A stretch of DNA of 64,000 bases from JAGVSR01 sp963708775 (GCA_963708775.1 CAVPTI010000021.1:119236-183235), one strand, 5' to 3'; positions 18,578 to 26,838 are shown, counted from the first letter of the stretch. Made by a program: numbers and translations. Notes: a model not told the origin generated them from the sequence alone.

Positions 18578-19486
18578 ATGCGGCTCTCCTATAGCACGTT
18601 GGATGTGTTCACAGACCGGCGCTTCGGCGGCAACCCGCTGGCGGTGGTGCATGGCGCCGGCGGCCTGACCGACGCGCAGATGCAGGCGATTGCGCGCGAG
18701 TTCAATCTGTCGGAGACGGTGTTCGTGCTGCCGGCGGAGAACCCGGCGCACTCGGCGCGCATCCGGATTTTTACGCCCGTCAAGGAATTGGCATTCGCCG
18801 GGCATCCGACCGTCGGGACGGCAGCGCTGCTGGCTGAGAACAAGTTCGGGCCGGGGCGGGATGCGGATGCGCTCATCGTTCTGGAAGAAGGGATCGGGAC
18901 GTTGCGCGTCGGCGTGCGGCTGAAAACCGATCAGCCGCCGTTTGCGGAGTTCGATGCGCCGAAGGTTCCCGTCGAAGCCGGGACGCTGCCGCCGGTCGAT
19001 GTGCTGGCGGCGGGGCTAGGGTTGATCCCGAGCGAGATCGGGTTCGAGAACCACAAGCCGGTTTGCTATGCGGTCGGCAACGCGTTCGCCTTCGTGCCGA
19101 TCGCCTCGCGGGAGGCGATTGCGCGCGCGCGCGTCAACGGCAGCCATTGGGCCCCGGCTTTCTCGCAGCAGGGGCTCGTCGGCGCCTATCTCTACACACG
19201 GCAATGCGAGCACACGACCTCATCATTCCATGTGCGCATGTTCGCACCGGATGCCGGTGTACCGGAAGATCCGGCGACGGGGTCGGCGGCGGTGTGTTTT
19301 GCCGGCGTCATCGCACGGTTCGACCGGCTGCCGCACGGGACCCATCGGCGGACCATCGAGCAGGGGTTCGAGATGCAGCGTCCGAGCCTGGTCTCGCTCG
19401 TTCTGCAGATCGATGGTCAGGCGCTGGAGGGTGTCCGTATCGGCGGGCATTCCGTGAGGGTCAGCGAAGGCACGATCGAGGTGTGA
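18578..19486 (+). CDS. PhzF-family isomerase-like protein
   Basis: A 302-residue protein of the PhzF/diaminopimelate epimerase-fold family. Typical landmarks are LDVFTDRRFGGNPLAVV at the start, FNLSETVFVLP (with the conserved Glu), FAGHPTVGTAALL and the C-terminal VPEDPATGSAAVC. PhzF isomerises a phenazine precursor, but no other phenazine genes are present, so the substrate here is unknown. Start ATG 18578. It converges on the cytochrome b561 gene, whose stop lies 6 bp after its own. Confidence 0.88.
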   Translation: MRLSYSTLDVFTDRRFGGNPLAVVHGAGGLTDAQMQAIAREFNLSETVFVLPAENPAHSARIRIFTPVKELAFAGHPTVGTAALLAENKFGPGRDADALIVLEEGIGTLRVGVRLKTDQPPFAEFDAPKVPVEAGTLPPVDVLAAGLGLIPSEIGFENHKPVCYAVGNAFAFVPIASREAIARARVNGSHWAPAFSQQGLVGAYLYTRQCEHTTSSFHVRMFAPDAGVPEDPATGSAAVCFAGVIARFDRLPHGTHRRTIEQGFEMQRPSLVSLVLQIDGQALEGVRIGGHSVRVSEGTIEV

Positions 19487-19492
19487 TGCCGA

Positions 19493-20051
19493 TCAATGGG
19501 CGGGGCGGGATGGCATCATGCGGACCAGTGTCGTGTCCTTGAACACGGCGTGGTGGATGATCGACAGGAGCGCGTGGCCGCCGAGCAGGAAGTAGCCGAT
19601 CGTGCCACCGATCTCGTGCAGTTCTTCGAGTTGGCCGCTGAGGATTTTGTCGGGGGCGAGAAGGGCCGGGATTTCGAGGCCGAAGAGGCGGACGGGGTCG
19701 CCTTCGGCCGGAAAGGGTCGCCCAGCCGGCGAGCGGCATGGCGATAAGGAAGACGTAGATTGCGATGTGGCCGAGTTTGGCGGCCGTGTGCTGCCAGGGC
19801 GCGGGTGCCGGTGAGATGGCAGGGGAGGGGCCGCTCGTGACCTTCACCACAAGGCGGGCGATGGTAAGGCCGAGGATGGTCAGCCCCAGTGAGTAGTGGG
19901 TCGCCTTCATGAACTCGCGGCCGTCGCTTCCACGCGGGTAGATGTCGCGGAACTCCATGAAGATGTAGGCGAGGACGACCAGGATGAAGGTCAGCCAGTG
20001 CAGGCGGATCATCGTGGAGGAATAGCGTGGGACGGCTGTGTAGTCGGTCAT
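19493..20051 (-). pseudogene. Cytochrome b561, frame broken by one extra base
   Basis: Starts at the ATG at 20051 (MTDYTAVPRYSSTMIRLHW). The first frame gives three of four helices with heme-ligand histidines (IRLHWLTF, ATHYSLGL, KLGHIAIYVF) up to AGWATLS. One extra G (CC at 19708-19709 on the plus strand) shifts the frame; the correct continuation has LHEIGGTIGYFLLGGHALLS and ends at 19493. Restored, it is a normal di-heme b561 of about 185 residues that passes electrons at the inner membrane. The family often acts on superoxide or ubiquinone. Confidence 0.82.
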
Positions 20052-20255
20052 GGTATTGGCCTCAGTCCGGAAGAGTTTGCCGGGGCTTGGCCCTGGCATC
20101 CGCTGGTATTACTGATTGGTTCCTGTCATGGCCCTGACGGAGATCAAGGCGCTTGTCAGCCATGCAATTTCGGGCTTGCGTGCGGTTGCAGCGCATTGTC
20201 AACCATTTCGCCTTATTGTACCAGTTGGCGCAGTCTGAATTCGAGATCCGAGGCG

Positions 20256-20372
20256 ATGACGTTTTCCGCCACCCGTAGCGGCCTTTTCCGCACCTTCGCA
20301 GCCTCGCTGCGGGGCGCGATTGGCTGTGCCGGGACGGATCTTGTTCCGCTGCTGCTCCTTACCGGCCCCTGA
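20256..20372 (+). CDS. leuA leader peptide with a run of four leucine codons
   Basis: A 38-codon ORF beginning ATG at 20256 and ending DLVPLLLLTGP-stop. The four consecutive Leu codons (CTG CTG CTC CTT, 20349-20360) lie immediately before mutually exclusive hairpins and 124 bp before leuA. This is the layout of ribosome-mediated attenuation: scarcity of Leu-tRNA stalls the ribosome on the Leu run. The start codon is uncertain because the peptide has only a weak ribosome site (GAGG very close to ATG); an upstream in-frame start is possible. Confidence 0.6.
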   Translation: MTFSATRSGLFRTFAASLRGAIGCAGTDLVPLLLLTGP

Positions 20373-20416
20373 GCCGGACCTGACCCGCGCGCTTGCCGCG
20401 CGGCAGGGCTCAGGGG
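20362..20416 (+). promoter_or_regulatory. leuA: Candidate leucine attenuator upstream of leuA
   Basis: CCCCTGAGCC (20366-20375), which includes the leader stop codon, pairs perfectly with GGCTCAGGGG (20407-20416). Inside lies a second hairpin, CCGCGCG (20385-20391) with CGCGCGG (20397-20403). A competing small hairpin, CCGG (20362-20365) with CCGG (20374-20377), overlaps the first arm. A ribosome at the Leu codons or at the stop would mask different arms. No T-run follows the long stem, so the final switch may be Rho-dependent or act on translation rather than being a classical intrinsic terminator. Confidence 0.5.
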
Positions 20417-20495
20417 GTGAGACGACAAGAGAGCCAGAGGATCATCCGACCCCGAGTGCCTGGCACCGCGGGCTTCAGTTCAAGGACCACATTCC

Positions 20496-22037
20496 ATGAC
20501 CGCCACGACCGACCGCGTCGTCATCTTCGACACCACCTTGCGCGACGGCGAGCAGTGCCCCGGCGCGACCATGACCTATGAGGAGAAGCTCGAGGTCGCC
20601 GACTGCCTCGACGCGATGGGCGTCGACATCATCGAGGCCGGCTTTCCGATCGCCTCGGAAGGCGATTTCGATGCGGTGAGCGCGATCGCCAAGCGGGTGC
20701 AGAACGCGACCGTGGCGGGGCTCGCGCGTGCGATCAAAGCGACATCGACCGTGCGGCGAGGCGGTGAGGCATGCCAAGCGCGGGCGCATCCACACGTTCA
20801 TTTCGACCTCGCCCATCCACATCGAAGTACAAGATGCGCAAGAGCCGGCCGAGGTGCTGGAGATGGTCACTGCGACGGTGACGCGGGCGCGCAACCTGGT
20901 CGACGACGTCGAATGGTCGGCGAGGACGCGACGCGCACGCCGATCGATTTCCTGTGCCAGTGCGTCGAGGCCGCGATCAAGGCCGGCGCGACCACGATCA
21001 ACATGCCCGATACCGTCGGCTACACGACGCCGGAGGAATACTACGCGATGTTCAAGGCCGTGCGCGAGCGCGTGCCGAATGCGGACAAGGCGATCTTCTC
21101 GACCCATTGCCACAACGACCTCGGCCTCGCGGTGGCCAATTCGCTGGCGGCGCTCGGGGGCGGGTGCGCGGCAGATCGAATGCACATCAACGGCATCGGC
21201 GAGCGGGCGGGCAATGCCGCGTTGGAAGAGGTCGTGATGGCGATCCGCACGCGCGGCGACGTGCTGCCATATGAGACCGGGATCGACACGACCATGCTGA
21301 CGCGGGCCTCGAAGCTCGTCTCGGCGGTGACCAATTTCCCGGTGCAGTACAACAAGGCGATCGTCGGGCGGAACGCGTTCGCGCACGAGAGCGGCATCCA
21401 TCAGGACGGCATGCTCAAGTACCAGCAGACCTACGAGATCATGACGCCGGAGTCCGTGGGCGTGGCGAAGACCTCGCTGGTGATGGGCAAGCATTCGGGC
21501 CGCAACGCGTTCCGCACCAAGCTGCAGGAGCTGGGCTACGAACTGGGCGAGAATGCGTTCGAGGATGCATTCAACCGCTTCAAGGCGCTGGCCGACCGCA
21601 AGAAGCACATCTACGACGAGGACATCGAGGCGCTGGTCGACGAGGAGATCGCGCACGCACACGACCGCATGAAGGTCGCGTCGCTGACGGTGATCGCCGG
21701 CACGATGGGTCCGCAGTCGGCGACGCTGACGCTCGACATCGACGGCGTGGCATCGACCGTGCAGGCGCACGGCAACGGCCCGGTGGATGCGACCTTCAAC
21801 GCCATCAAGATGCTGGTGCCGCATGCGGCGCGGCTGGAACTCTATCAGGTCCATGCCGTGACCGAGGGCACCGACGCGCAGGCCGAAGTGTCGGTGCGGC
21901 TGGAGGAGGACGGCCGCGTGGTGACCGGCCGTGGGGCCGATACCGACACGATGGTGGCCTCGGCCAAGGCCTATGTCGCGGCGCTGAACAAGCTGATGGT
22001 GAAGCGCCAGAAGGTGGCCCAGGCGCAACAGCTTTAA
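20496..22037 (+). CDS. leuA: 2-isopropylmalate synthase (with an internal out-of-frame stretch)
   Basis: First committed step of leucine synthesis: acetyl-CoA plus 2-ketoisovalerate to 2-isopropylmalate. Seen: FDTTLRDGEQCPGATM, the metal-site FSTHCHNDLGLAVANS, HESGIHQDGMLK and the C-terminal Leu-binding LeuA dimer domain (VASLTVIAGTMGPQSATL). The ORF is 513 residues, but residues 82 to about 142 are nonsense in this frame; conserved sequence (HAKRGRIHTFISTSPIH, MVTATVTRARNLVDDVEWS) sits in a neighbouring frame from about 20738 to 20921. Several compensating indels, net three missing bases, explain it. Sequence quality is the likely cause. It is probably regulated by the leader described upstream. 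Confidence 0.9.
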   Translation: MTATTDRVVIFDTTLRDGEQCPGATMTYEEKLEVADCLDAMGVDIIEAGFPIASEGDFDAVSAIAKRVQNATVAGLARAIKATSTVRRGGEACQARAHPHVHFDLAHPHRSTRCARAGRGAGDGHCDGDAGAQPGRRRRMVGEDATRTPIDFLCQCVEAAIKAGATTINMPDTVGYTTPEEYYAMFKAVRERVPNADKAIFSTHCHNDLGLAVANSLAALGGGCAADRMHINGIGERAGNAALEEVVMAIRTRGDVLPYETGIDTTMLTRASKLVSAVTNFPVQYNKAIVGRNAFAHESGIHQDGMLKYQQTYEIMTPESVGVAKTSLVMGKHSGRNAFRTKLQELGYELGENAFEDAFNRFKALADRKKHIYDEDIEALVDEEIAHAHDRMKVASLTVIAGTMGPQSATLTLDIDGVASTVQAHGNGPVDATFNAIKMLVPHAARLELYQVHAVTEGTDAQAEVSVRLEEDGRVVTGRGADTDTMVASAKAYVAALNKLMVKRQKVAQAQQL

Positions 22038-22100
22038 TTGCCCACACTCGGCAGGCCGGTGTGGGGCTGAGATTGCCCACACTCGGCAGGCCGGTGTGGG
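22037..22100 (+). repeat. Tandem 29-bp repeat forming twin hairpins after leuA
   Basis: Two exact 29-bp copies (22037-22065 and 22072-22100) separated by 6 bases. Each contains CCCACAC and GTGTGGG, a 7-bp stem with an 11-base loop. The first copy starts at the leuA stop. There is no T-run, so they may act as 3'-end stabilisers or be an intergenic repeat family; a terminator role is possible. Confidence 0.6.
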
Positions 22101-22302
22101 TGACATTCTGAGCTGCACGGCAATCTGGCGCCAGGCGGCTGGACGCGCTACGCATGCAGATGCGCGGTAGCGGAGCGAGGGACCTCCGGCAGCATCCGCG
22201 CAGGATATCGGGGACGGGGGCGGAATGGGGTTTGCCCAGCCTACGGCCTGACCACGCCTGCTTCATCCGGAGCATGGCCGCGCGCGATTTTGAGTAAAGT
22301 GG

Positions 22303-23343
22303 ATGCGTCTGCCGACGGTTGGCTCCTTCAGCGAAGACATCGCCATCGATCTTGGCACCGTGAACACCATCGTGCACGTGATGGGGCGCGGGGTTGTCAT
22401 CGACGAGCCGTCCGTGGTGGCAGTGCGAACCACTGCAGGGCACCGGCACGTCTTGGCGGTGGGGCATGAGGCGCACCAGATGCTTGGCCGGACGCCCGGC
22501 TGCATCGAAACAATCCGGCCGTTGCGCGATGGCGTCATCGCCGACTTCGTCGCGACCGAAGAGATGCTGCGCCAGTTCATCAAGCGCACGCGCACGAGGT
22601 TCCTGGGGCTGCGTCGGCCGCGGATCCTGATCTGCGTTCCTGCAGGTGCAACGCCGGTGGAGCGGCGCGCCGTCTATGAGACGGCGGTGCAGGCCGGTGC
22701 GCGCAAGGTTTACATCGTCGAGGAACCGGTTGCGGCGGCGATCGGCGCAGGATTGCCGATCGATGATCCGATCGGCTCCATGGTTGTCGATATCGGCGGC
22801 GGGACGACCGATATCGCGGTGCTATCGCTCGGAGGGGTGGTCGAAGCGCGATCGCTTCGGATCGCCGGCAACGCCATGGACGAGGCGATCATCCGCTATA
22901 TCCGCCGCGAGCATCAATTGCTGATCAGCGAAGCCAATGCCGAGCGGATCAAGATCGAGGCAGGTTCGGCGTCGCGGCAAATGAATGGCTTGGCGAGCGA
23001 GATCCACATTCGCGGGCGCGACCTGCGCAACGGCAAGCCGAAGAGCACGATCCTGACGCCGCAGCATATCGCGGAGGCACTCGATGAGCCGGTTGCGGCG
23101 ATGGCCGAGTTCATCGAGCGGACGCTCGAAGATCTGCCGCCTGAAGTGTCGAGCGACATCTGCGATCGGGGGATTTATCTGACCGGCGGCGGGGCGCTGC
23201 TGCACAAGCTCGATCAGGAGTTTGCTGTGCGGGTCGGCGTGCCTTTCGCAGTTTCGGATAATCCGCTGCACTGTGTGGTGCGCGGGTCGGCGATGCTTCT
23301 GGAGAACATCGCCGATCGCGAGCATCTTCTGATCCGTCCCTAA
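22303..23343 (+). CDS. mreB: MreB-type actin-like cell-shape protein
   Basis: A 346-residue actin-fold protein with the MreB phosphate-1 motif AIDLGTVNTIVHV, phosphate-2 motif VVDIGGGTTDIAVLSL, EEPVAAAIGAGLPI and adenosine motif YLTGGGALL. MreB filaments direct elongasome peptidoglycan synthesis under the membrane. The gene stands alone: no mreC, mreD, pbp2 or rodA follow, only tRNA-Lys. It therefore may be a second copy beside a canonical mreBCD locus elsewhere. Several family positions differ (GTVNT instead of GTANT), consistent with a paralogue. The start at 22303 gives a normal length. Confidence 0.9.
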   Translation: MRLPTVGSFSEDIAIDLGTVNTIVHVMGRGVVIDEPSVVAVRTTAGHRHVLAVGHEAHQMLGRTPGCIETIRPLRDGVIADFVATEEMLRQFIKRTRTRFLGLRRPRILICVPAGATPVERRAVYETAVQAGARKVYIVEEPVAAAIGAGLPIDDPIGSMVVDIGGGTTDIAVLSLGGVVEARSLRIAGNAMDEAIIRYIRREHQLLISEANAERIKIEAGSASRQMNGLASEIHIRGRDLRNGKPKSTILTPQHIAEALDEPVAAMAEFIERTLEDLPPEVSSDICDRGIYLTGGGALLHKLDQEFAVRVGVPFAVSDNPLHCVVRGSAMLLENIADREHLLIRP

Positions 23344-23511
23344 GTGGGCGGCTGCATTTCGGCTCTTTTTCAGGAGTTTGCATTTCGTCCCTGGAACCTC
23401 TTTCGGGGCACTGGACAGGGGCGTCAGCGGGTGCTAGATGCTCGCCCGCGGGTCCGGCAACGGACCCCGTTTCGTTCTGGGGCCGTGTTCGATGCGTCTC
23501 CAGCGGCGAGT

Positions 23512-23588
23512 GGGTGATTAGCTCAGTTGGTAGAGCAGCTGAACTCTTAATCAGCGGGTCCACAGTTCGAGCCTGTGATCACCCACCA
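23512..23588 (+). tRNA. tRNA-Lys (anticodon CTT) with an 8-nt anticodon loop
   Basis: Complete cloverleaf including encoded CCA. Acceptor GGGTGAT pairs with ATCACCC, D-stem GCTC/GAGC, T-stem CACAG/CTGTG with TTCGAGC loop. The anticodon stem GCTGA (23538-23542) pairs with TCAGC (23551-23555), which leaves eight bases, ACTCTTAA, in the loop instead of seven. The total is 77 instead of 76 nt. The anticodon is CTT at 23546-23548. The extra A at 23542/23543 may be a sequencing insertion like those in nearby genes. Confidence 0.93.
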
Positions 23589-24126
23589 AATTCTCAACAA
23601 AATCAGCCGCTTACATGTAAATTCTATTTACAACGTATGCGCGCTAAAAACTATAAACACCTATAAACTTTTTTGCTCGCTCGTCATGCGGTCTGACGCG
23701 GCGAGTTGATGAGTTTGCGCGCTGGGCGGGCGATCAGGATTTCGATTGCTCAGCACGTACGGCGCGTTGGCGGCGCTGATAGCTCGCTGATTGTTCTGGC
23801 CAACTCGCACTACTGATGCAGTCCTGCAAATCAGAGCAGCATCATGAGTGCGCACTCAAGCGCCCCTTCTCCTCTCCTGCCTGGTCCCAGCGGCGGCTTC
23901 TGAAGAAGTCGCCGTTTCTGCGTTAGCGAGATCTTCAGCTGGAGAGAGTATTGTCTGATCTCAGCTGGACCTCTCGTCCTCCCCTCACCAGCAGATGCGT
24001 CATGTTGAGAGCGGCGGTTCCAGCCAGGAGCCGTCGTTTTCAACGTTAGGGGCGGGTGAGATGGCGACTATTTGTCCTCGTTCTGAGTGTTGATGCTAGA
24101 AAGACATCATGACTTGGGAGGGAACA
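23589..24126. other. Intergenic region after tRNA-Lys with repeats and hairpins, no gene seen
   Basis: About 540 bp, AT-richer just behind the tRNA. It holds a 60-bp repeat copy (23671-23730) and two terminator-like hairpins: 23891-23914 (10-bp stem with a G-T wobble, TGAA loop, then TTT) and 24012-24036 (10-bp stem, then TTTT). The second belongs to the same sequence family as the terminator at 26839, which suggests a lost or duplicated small gene here. No convincing ORF on either strand. Confidence 0.5.
23671..23730 (+). repeat. 60-bp dispersed repeat, copy 1 (copy 2 at 26361-26420)
   Basis: The two 60-bp stretches align without gaps at about 50 of 60 positions; both contain TGACGCGGCGA and end in GGGCGGG. 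Copy 2 directly follows a hairpin (about 26330-26355) similar to the one at 23891. The function is unknown; they bracket the first pair of Cys-rich protein genes. Confidence 0.5.
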
Positions 24127-24531
24127 ATGAAAAAATTAGTCGCTGGTGCTTTTGCCGTTGCAACCATCATTTCATCGTCGGCTGCCTTTGCGCAGCAGAA
24201 TCTCGTTTCTGACTGCGCTCCTGACATCGCCAAATACTGCTCCAACGTTACCCCGGGTGCCCATCGGATCGTGGCATGCCTAATTTCCTACGAAGACAAG
24301 ATTTCACCGCGCTGTCGAATGACGGCTTACTTGGGCTCGGATGATCTTGGCGTTCGGATGAAAGCTCTGAAGGCGATGGCGAAAAGTTGCTCCGCCGATA
24401 TTCTGCAATATTGCTCGAGTGTCTCGGCCGGTGGCGGTCGCATCTACGACTGTCTGATGAAAAACAAAGCCACCCTGACCGACGAGTGCCGGAACCAAAT
24501 ACCCACCGCTCAGCAGTTCATGAAGGACTAA
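24127..24531 (+). CDS. Secreted protein with two GLG1-type Cys-rich repeats
   Basis: Start ATG 24127 (MKKLVAGAFAVATI), with a GGAGGGAACA ribosome site just upstream; signal peptide cleaved near AAFAQ. The mature protein of about 110 residues is two copies of C-x7-C-x12-C-x11-C (CAPDIAKYCSNVTPGAHRI..., CSADILQYCSSVSAGGGRI...), the spacing of the Cys-rich repeat family known from eukaryotic GLG1/MG-160 (PF00839). Probably periplasmic with disulfide bonds. Function unknown. Paralogues are at 24651, 60917 and 62799. Confidence 0.8.
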   Translation: MKKLVAGAFAVATIISSSAAFAQQNLVSDCAPDIAKYCSNVTPGAHRIVACLISYEDKISPRCRMTAYLGSDDLGVRMKALKAMAKSCSADILQYCSSVSAGGGRIYDCLMKNKATLTDECRNQIPTAQQFMKD

Positions 24532-24614
24532 TTGAGTTCAGCGGACGCGTTGCGGACCGTTGAACTAGTTGCGGCGCGCGTTCGCAAGAGTGACTGTAAG
24601 GCGTGTGAAGTGCG

Positions 24615-24640
24615 GCAGGGCAACGACTTAGTTGCCCTGC
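24615..24640. terminator. Hairpin between convergent Cys-rich genes
   Basis: GCAGGGCAAC (24615-24624) pairs exactly with GTTGCCCTGC (24631-24640). It lies between the gene ending at 24531 and the convergent gene ending at 24651. A hairpin of the same type follows the paralogue at 63257, so it travels with this gene. T-runs are short. Confidence 0.6.
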
Positions 24641-24650
24641 GCCACCCGTC

Positions 24651-25115
24651 TCAATTCTTGATGCGCGCTTCAATGCCCGCGACTTCAGCGCTGCATGCGC
24701 CGCTGAGTTTGGCCTTATTTGTGATCAGGCACTGGGCGATTTGGCCGCCGCCTGCTTTAACATCAGCGCAAAGCGTATCGATTTCCGGCCCGCAGACAGA
24801 CGCGGCGCGCTTGGCACTGCTGATCGTGAGTTCCACGGCATCGCCCACGTCGACCAGCGTTGTGAAGCACTTGTCACTGAGTTTGTCTTCATGCGCCATC
24901 ATGCAGAGCATGAGGCGACCTTCACCAGGCGTGACCTGGCTACAGAACGACTTGATGTCGGTTGCGCAAGATGCCTGGACCTTGGCGATGACTTTTTCGG
25001 CCTTGGCAGTGACGGCCTTTGCGATATCGGTCTCTGCATTCGACGCAGTAGTCGCAGTCATCGTTAGCGCAACGACTGCAATACATCTGGAAACTAATGA
25101 ACTGATGTTACGCAC
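24651..25115 (-). CDS. Secreted protein with two GLG1-type Cys-rich repeats (paralogue of the gene at 62799)
   Basis: The GTG at 25115, with AGGAG 7-8 bases upstream, gives 154 residues: a signal peptide ending near SNAET, a helical stretch (DIAKAVTAKAEKVIAKV) and two C-x7-C-x12-C-x11-C repeats (CATDIKSFCSQVTPGEGRL, CGPEIDTLCADVKAGGGQI). The protein matches the one encoded at 62799-63257 at most positions, including the GTG start and a hairpin after the gene, so one is a recent duplicate of the other. The start upstream in the frame (25217) is not supported by the paralogue. Confidence 0.82.
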   Translation of the reverse strand: MRNISSLVSRCIAVVALTMTATTASNAETDIAKAVTAKAEKVIAKVQASCATDIKSFCSQVTPGEGRLMLCMMAHEDKLSDKCFTTLVDVGDAVELTISSAKRAASVCGPEIDTLCADVKAGGGQIAQCLITNKAKLSGACSAEVAGIEARIKN

Positions 25116-25370
25116 AAGAGGCTCCTGTTGAGGTTGAAGAAAGCTGTGACGAGCGCAGGTGGACGCCGGCACTCTGAGGTTACGTCTACACGACGCGGTA
25201 GCGTTTATGTACGACACCCGGGTGAAAGGATCAAAAATTTTACGCAGTGTCGGATTTTGCGTAGTGGTAGATCCATTTCGACTGCACGCGGACTGCGAAG
25301 ATCAAATGTGGGCAATGGACGGATCTTTCAAACTAATGCAGTAAGTGCCCTAGAAAGCGGGGTGCTGGAA

Positions 25371-26188
25371 ATGAGCGATGAGGCCGTACGTATGTTTTTT
25401 CTACTATTTGCAGTCGGTGTCGCGTTGGCCATGTTCATTGGGTCGCTCGCTCTCATGGAAATTGGGCGGCGATTGGGGTCGCGGCGACTGTCTGACGAAG
25501 GCAGCGCAGCGATGGCCGGCCTAAGTGCCGTTGAAGGTGCCGTCTTTGCTCTGATGGGGTTGCTGCTGGCCTTTTCGCTTTCAGGAGCTCTGCAACGATT
25601 TGACGAGCGTCGGGCCCACATCATCCACGAGGCCAACGCCGTGAGCACTGCGTACCATCGGCTGGGAATGCTTGATGACCAATCGAAGATCGAGTTAAGG
25701 GCGAAACTGAAAACGTACCTCGCTGAGCGCCTCGAGCTTTATCGACTGCCGATCGGATTCTCGATCATCGAAGACGCCTCCATCTATGATGCAACGCAGC
25801 TGGCGAAAATAGCCGAAGTACAAGCAGAGGTGTGGGACGGTGCGGTTGCAGCCTGTAGTCGGGCACCCACAACATCGCCGTGCAACTTAATTCTTCCGGC
25901 GCTCAACGACGCCTACGAAGCCGCTCGGGATCGGTCGGGCGCTAATCAGAGGCATCCACCACGGATCATCTACGTTATGTTGTTTGGCTTGGGGCTAGGC
26001 GGGTCTCTGCTTGCCGGCTTTGGCATGGGCGCTCGCAAAGGAGAAGTATGGTCCATATGATGACATTCGCAGCCGCAATGTCTCTTGCCCTTTACATTAT
26101 TACCGACATCGAGTTTCCCCGACAGGGTCTGATCACCGTGGCGTACTTCGACCGTTTCCTTGAGCAGGTGCTTAGCTCCATGAAGTAA
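25371..26188 (+). pseudogene. DUF4239-like membrane protein, frame broken near the 3' end
   Basis: From the ATG at 25371 the frame encodes two N-terminal helices (FFLLFAVGVALAMFIGSLAL; GAVFALMGLLLAFSLSGAL), the conserved EANAVSTAYHRL segment and a third helix (MLFGLGLGGSLLAGFGM), then stops at 26060. The final helix and tail (MMTFAAAMSLALYIITD, EFPRQGLI) continue in another frame to a TAA at 26188, as expected for DUF4239/bestrophin-like proteins. One missing base near 26046 explains the break. Function of the family is unknown, possibly a channel. Confidence 0.7.
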
Positions 26189-26360
26189 GTGGTGCGGCGT
26201 CGATAATGCTCGTTGTTGTTGTCTGCGCTCACATGAGTTGGAGCCGTGAACCTCTCTACTCCAGCGCAGCAAGCGGCATGATGATTACGGCGCAACTGCC
26301 AAGACACCCCAGTTTTTTGGTGGAAGCAGGACGGCGGCTTCGCAAGAGGTCGCCGTTTCA

Positions 26361-26420
26361 TTTTGTTCGCTTGTCATGAGGTTTGACGCGGCGATTAGGT
26401 GCGTTTGTGCGCCGGGCGGG
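26361..26420 (+). repeat. 60-bp dispersed repeat, copy 2
   Basis: Ungapped match of about 50/60 to 23671-23730. It starts directly after a hairpin formed by GGCGGCTTC and the following GAGGTCGCC region, which is followed by GTTTCATTTT and resembles a terminator. Confidence 0.5.
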
Positions 26421-26557
26421 GAACTCGCGCAGCTTGCGTTTGCTCAAGTCTAATTGCGCTACGTCAAGAGACTGAAAAGCTGGACGGTTATGCTCCCAAC
26501 GCTCGGGGAACCTAATTTCTGGGCCTCAGAGCATGTAAAAATCAATGGGAGAAAACA

Positions 26558-26791
26558 ATGCGTAGCGTAAAAATGCTCCTCGCGATCACCGCTCTGACCC
26601 TGGGCTCCAGCACACTATCTTTTGCTGCAGAGGACGCTGCTAAGCCAGCTCCTGCTGCTGCAACCCGAACCTGCTCTGCTAATAGCGCTGATCGCCTTCA
26701 GTCGTGTTCAGTGACTTGCCCTGAAGGTAAGACCGCGACGTGCGTCGGCGGTGCGCAAGGTGCCAAAGACGTGGATTGCACGTGTAAGTAA
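26558..26791 (+). CDS. Small secreted Cys-rich protein
   Basis: 77 residues. ATG 26558 preceded by GGGAGAAAAC. Signal peptide with cleavage near LSFAAE, then a Lys/Ala/Pro linker and a C-terminal half with six cysteines (RTCSANS, LQSCSVTCPEG, ATCVGG, DCTCK). The even number and C-x3-C / C-x-C spacing suggest disulfides or metal binding. No family is recognised. A strong terminator follows 48 bp after the stop, which supports an independent small transcription unit. Confidence 0.6.
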   Translation: MRSVKMLLAITALTLGSSTLSFAAEDAAKPAPAAATRTCSANSADRLQSCSVTCPEGKTATCVGGAQGAKDVDCTCK

Positions 26792-26838
26792 GACTTGGTG
26801 TTGAGCTGGCGCCCTTACCAGGCGATGTTGATGTTGAG

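Noticed and set aside
22837..23563. Second gene antisense over mreB and the tRNA
   Set aside because: Frames here are reverse complements of mreB codons or run through the tRNA; no independent evidence.
23512..23588. The 8-nt-loop tRNA-Lys as a dedicated suppressor of the many +1 insertions in this window
   Set aside because: The insertions fall in different codon contexts (for example GG in the Nudix and b561 genes, CC in serB) that a CUU-type tRNA could not read, and reading AAGN in bphP does not restore the frame. Sequence error explains both better.
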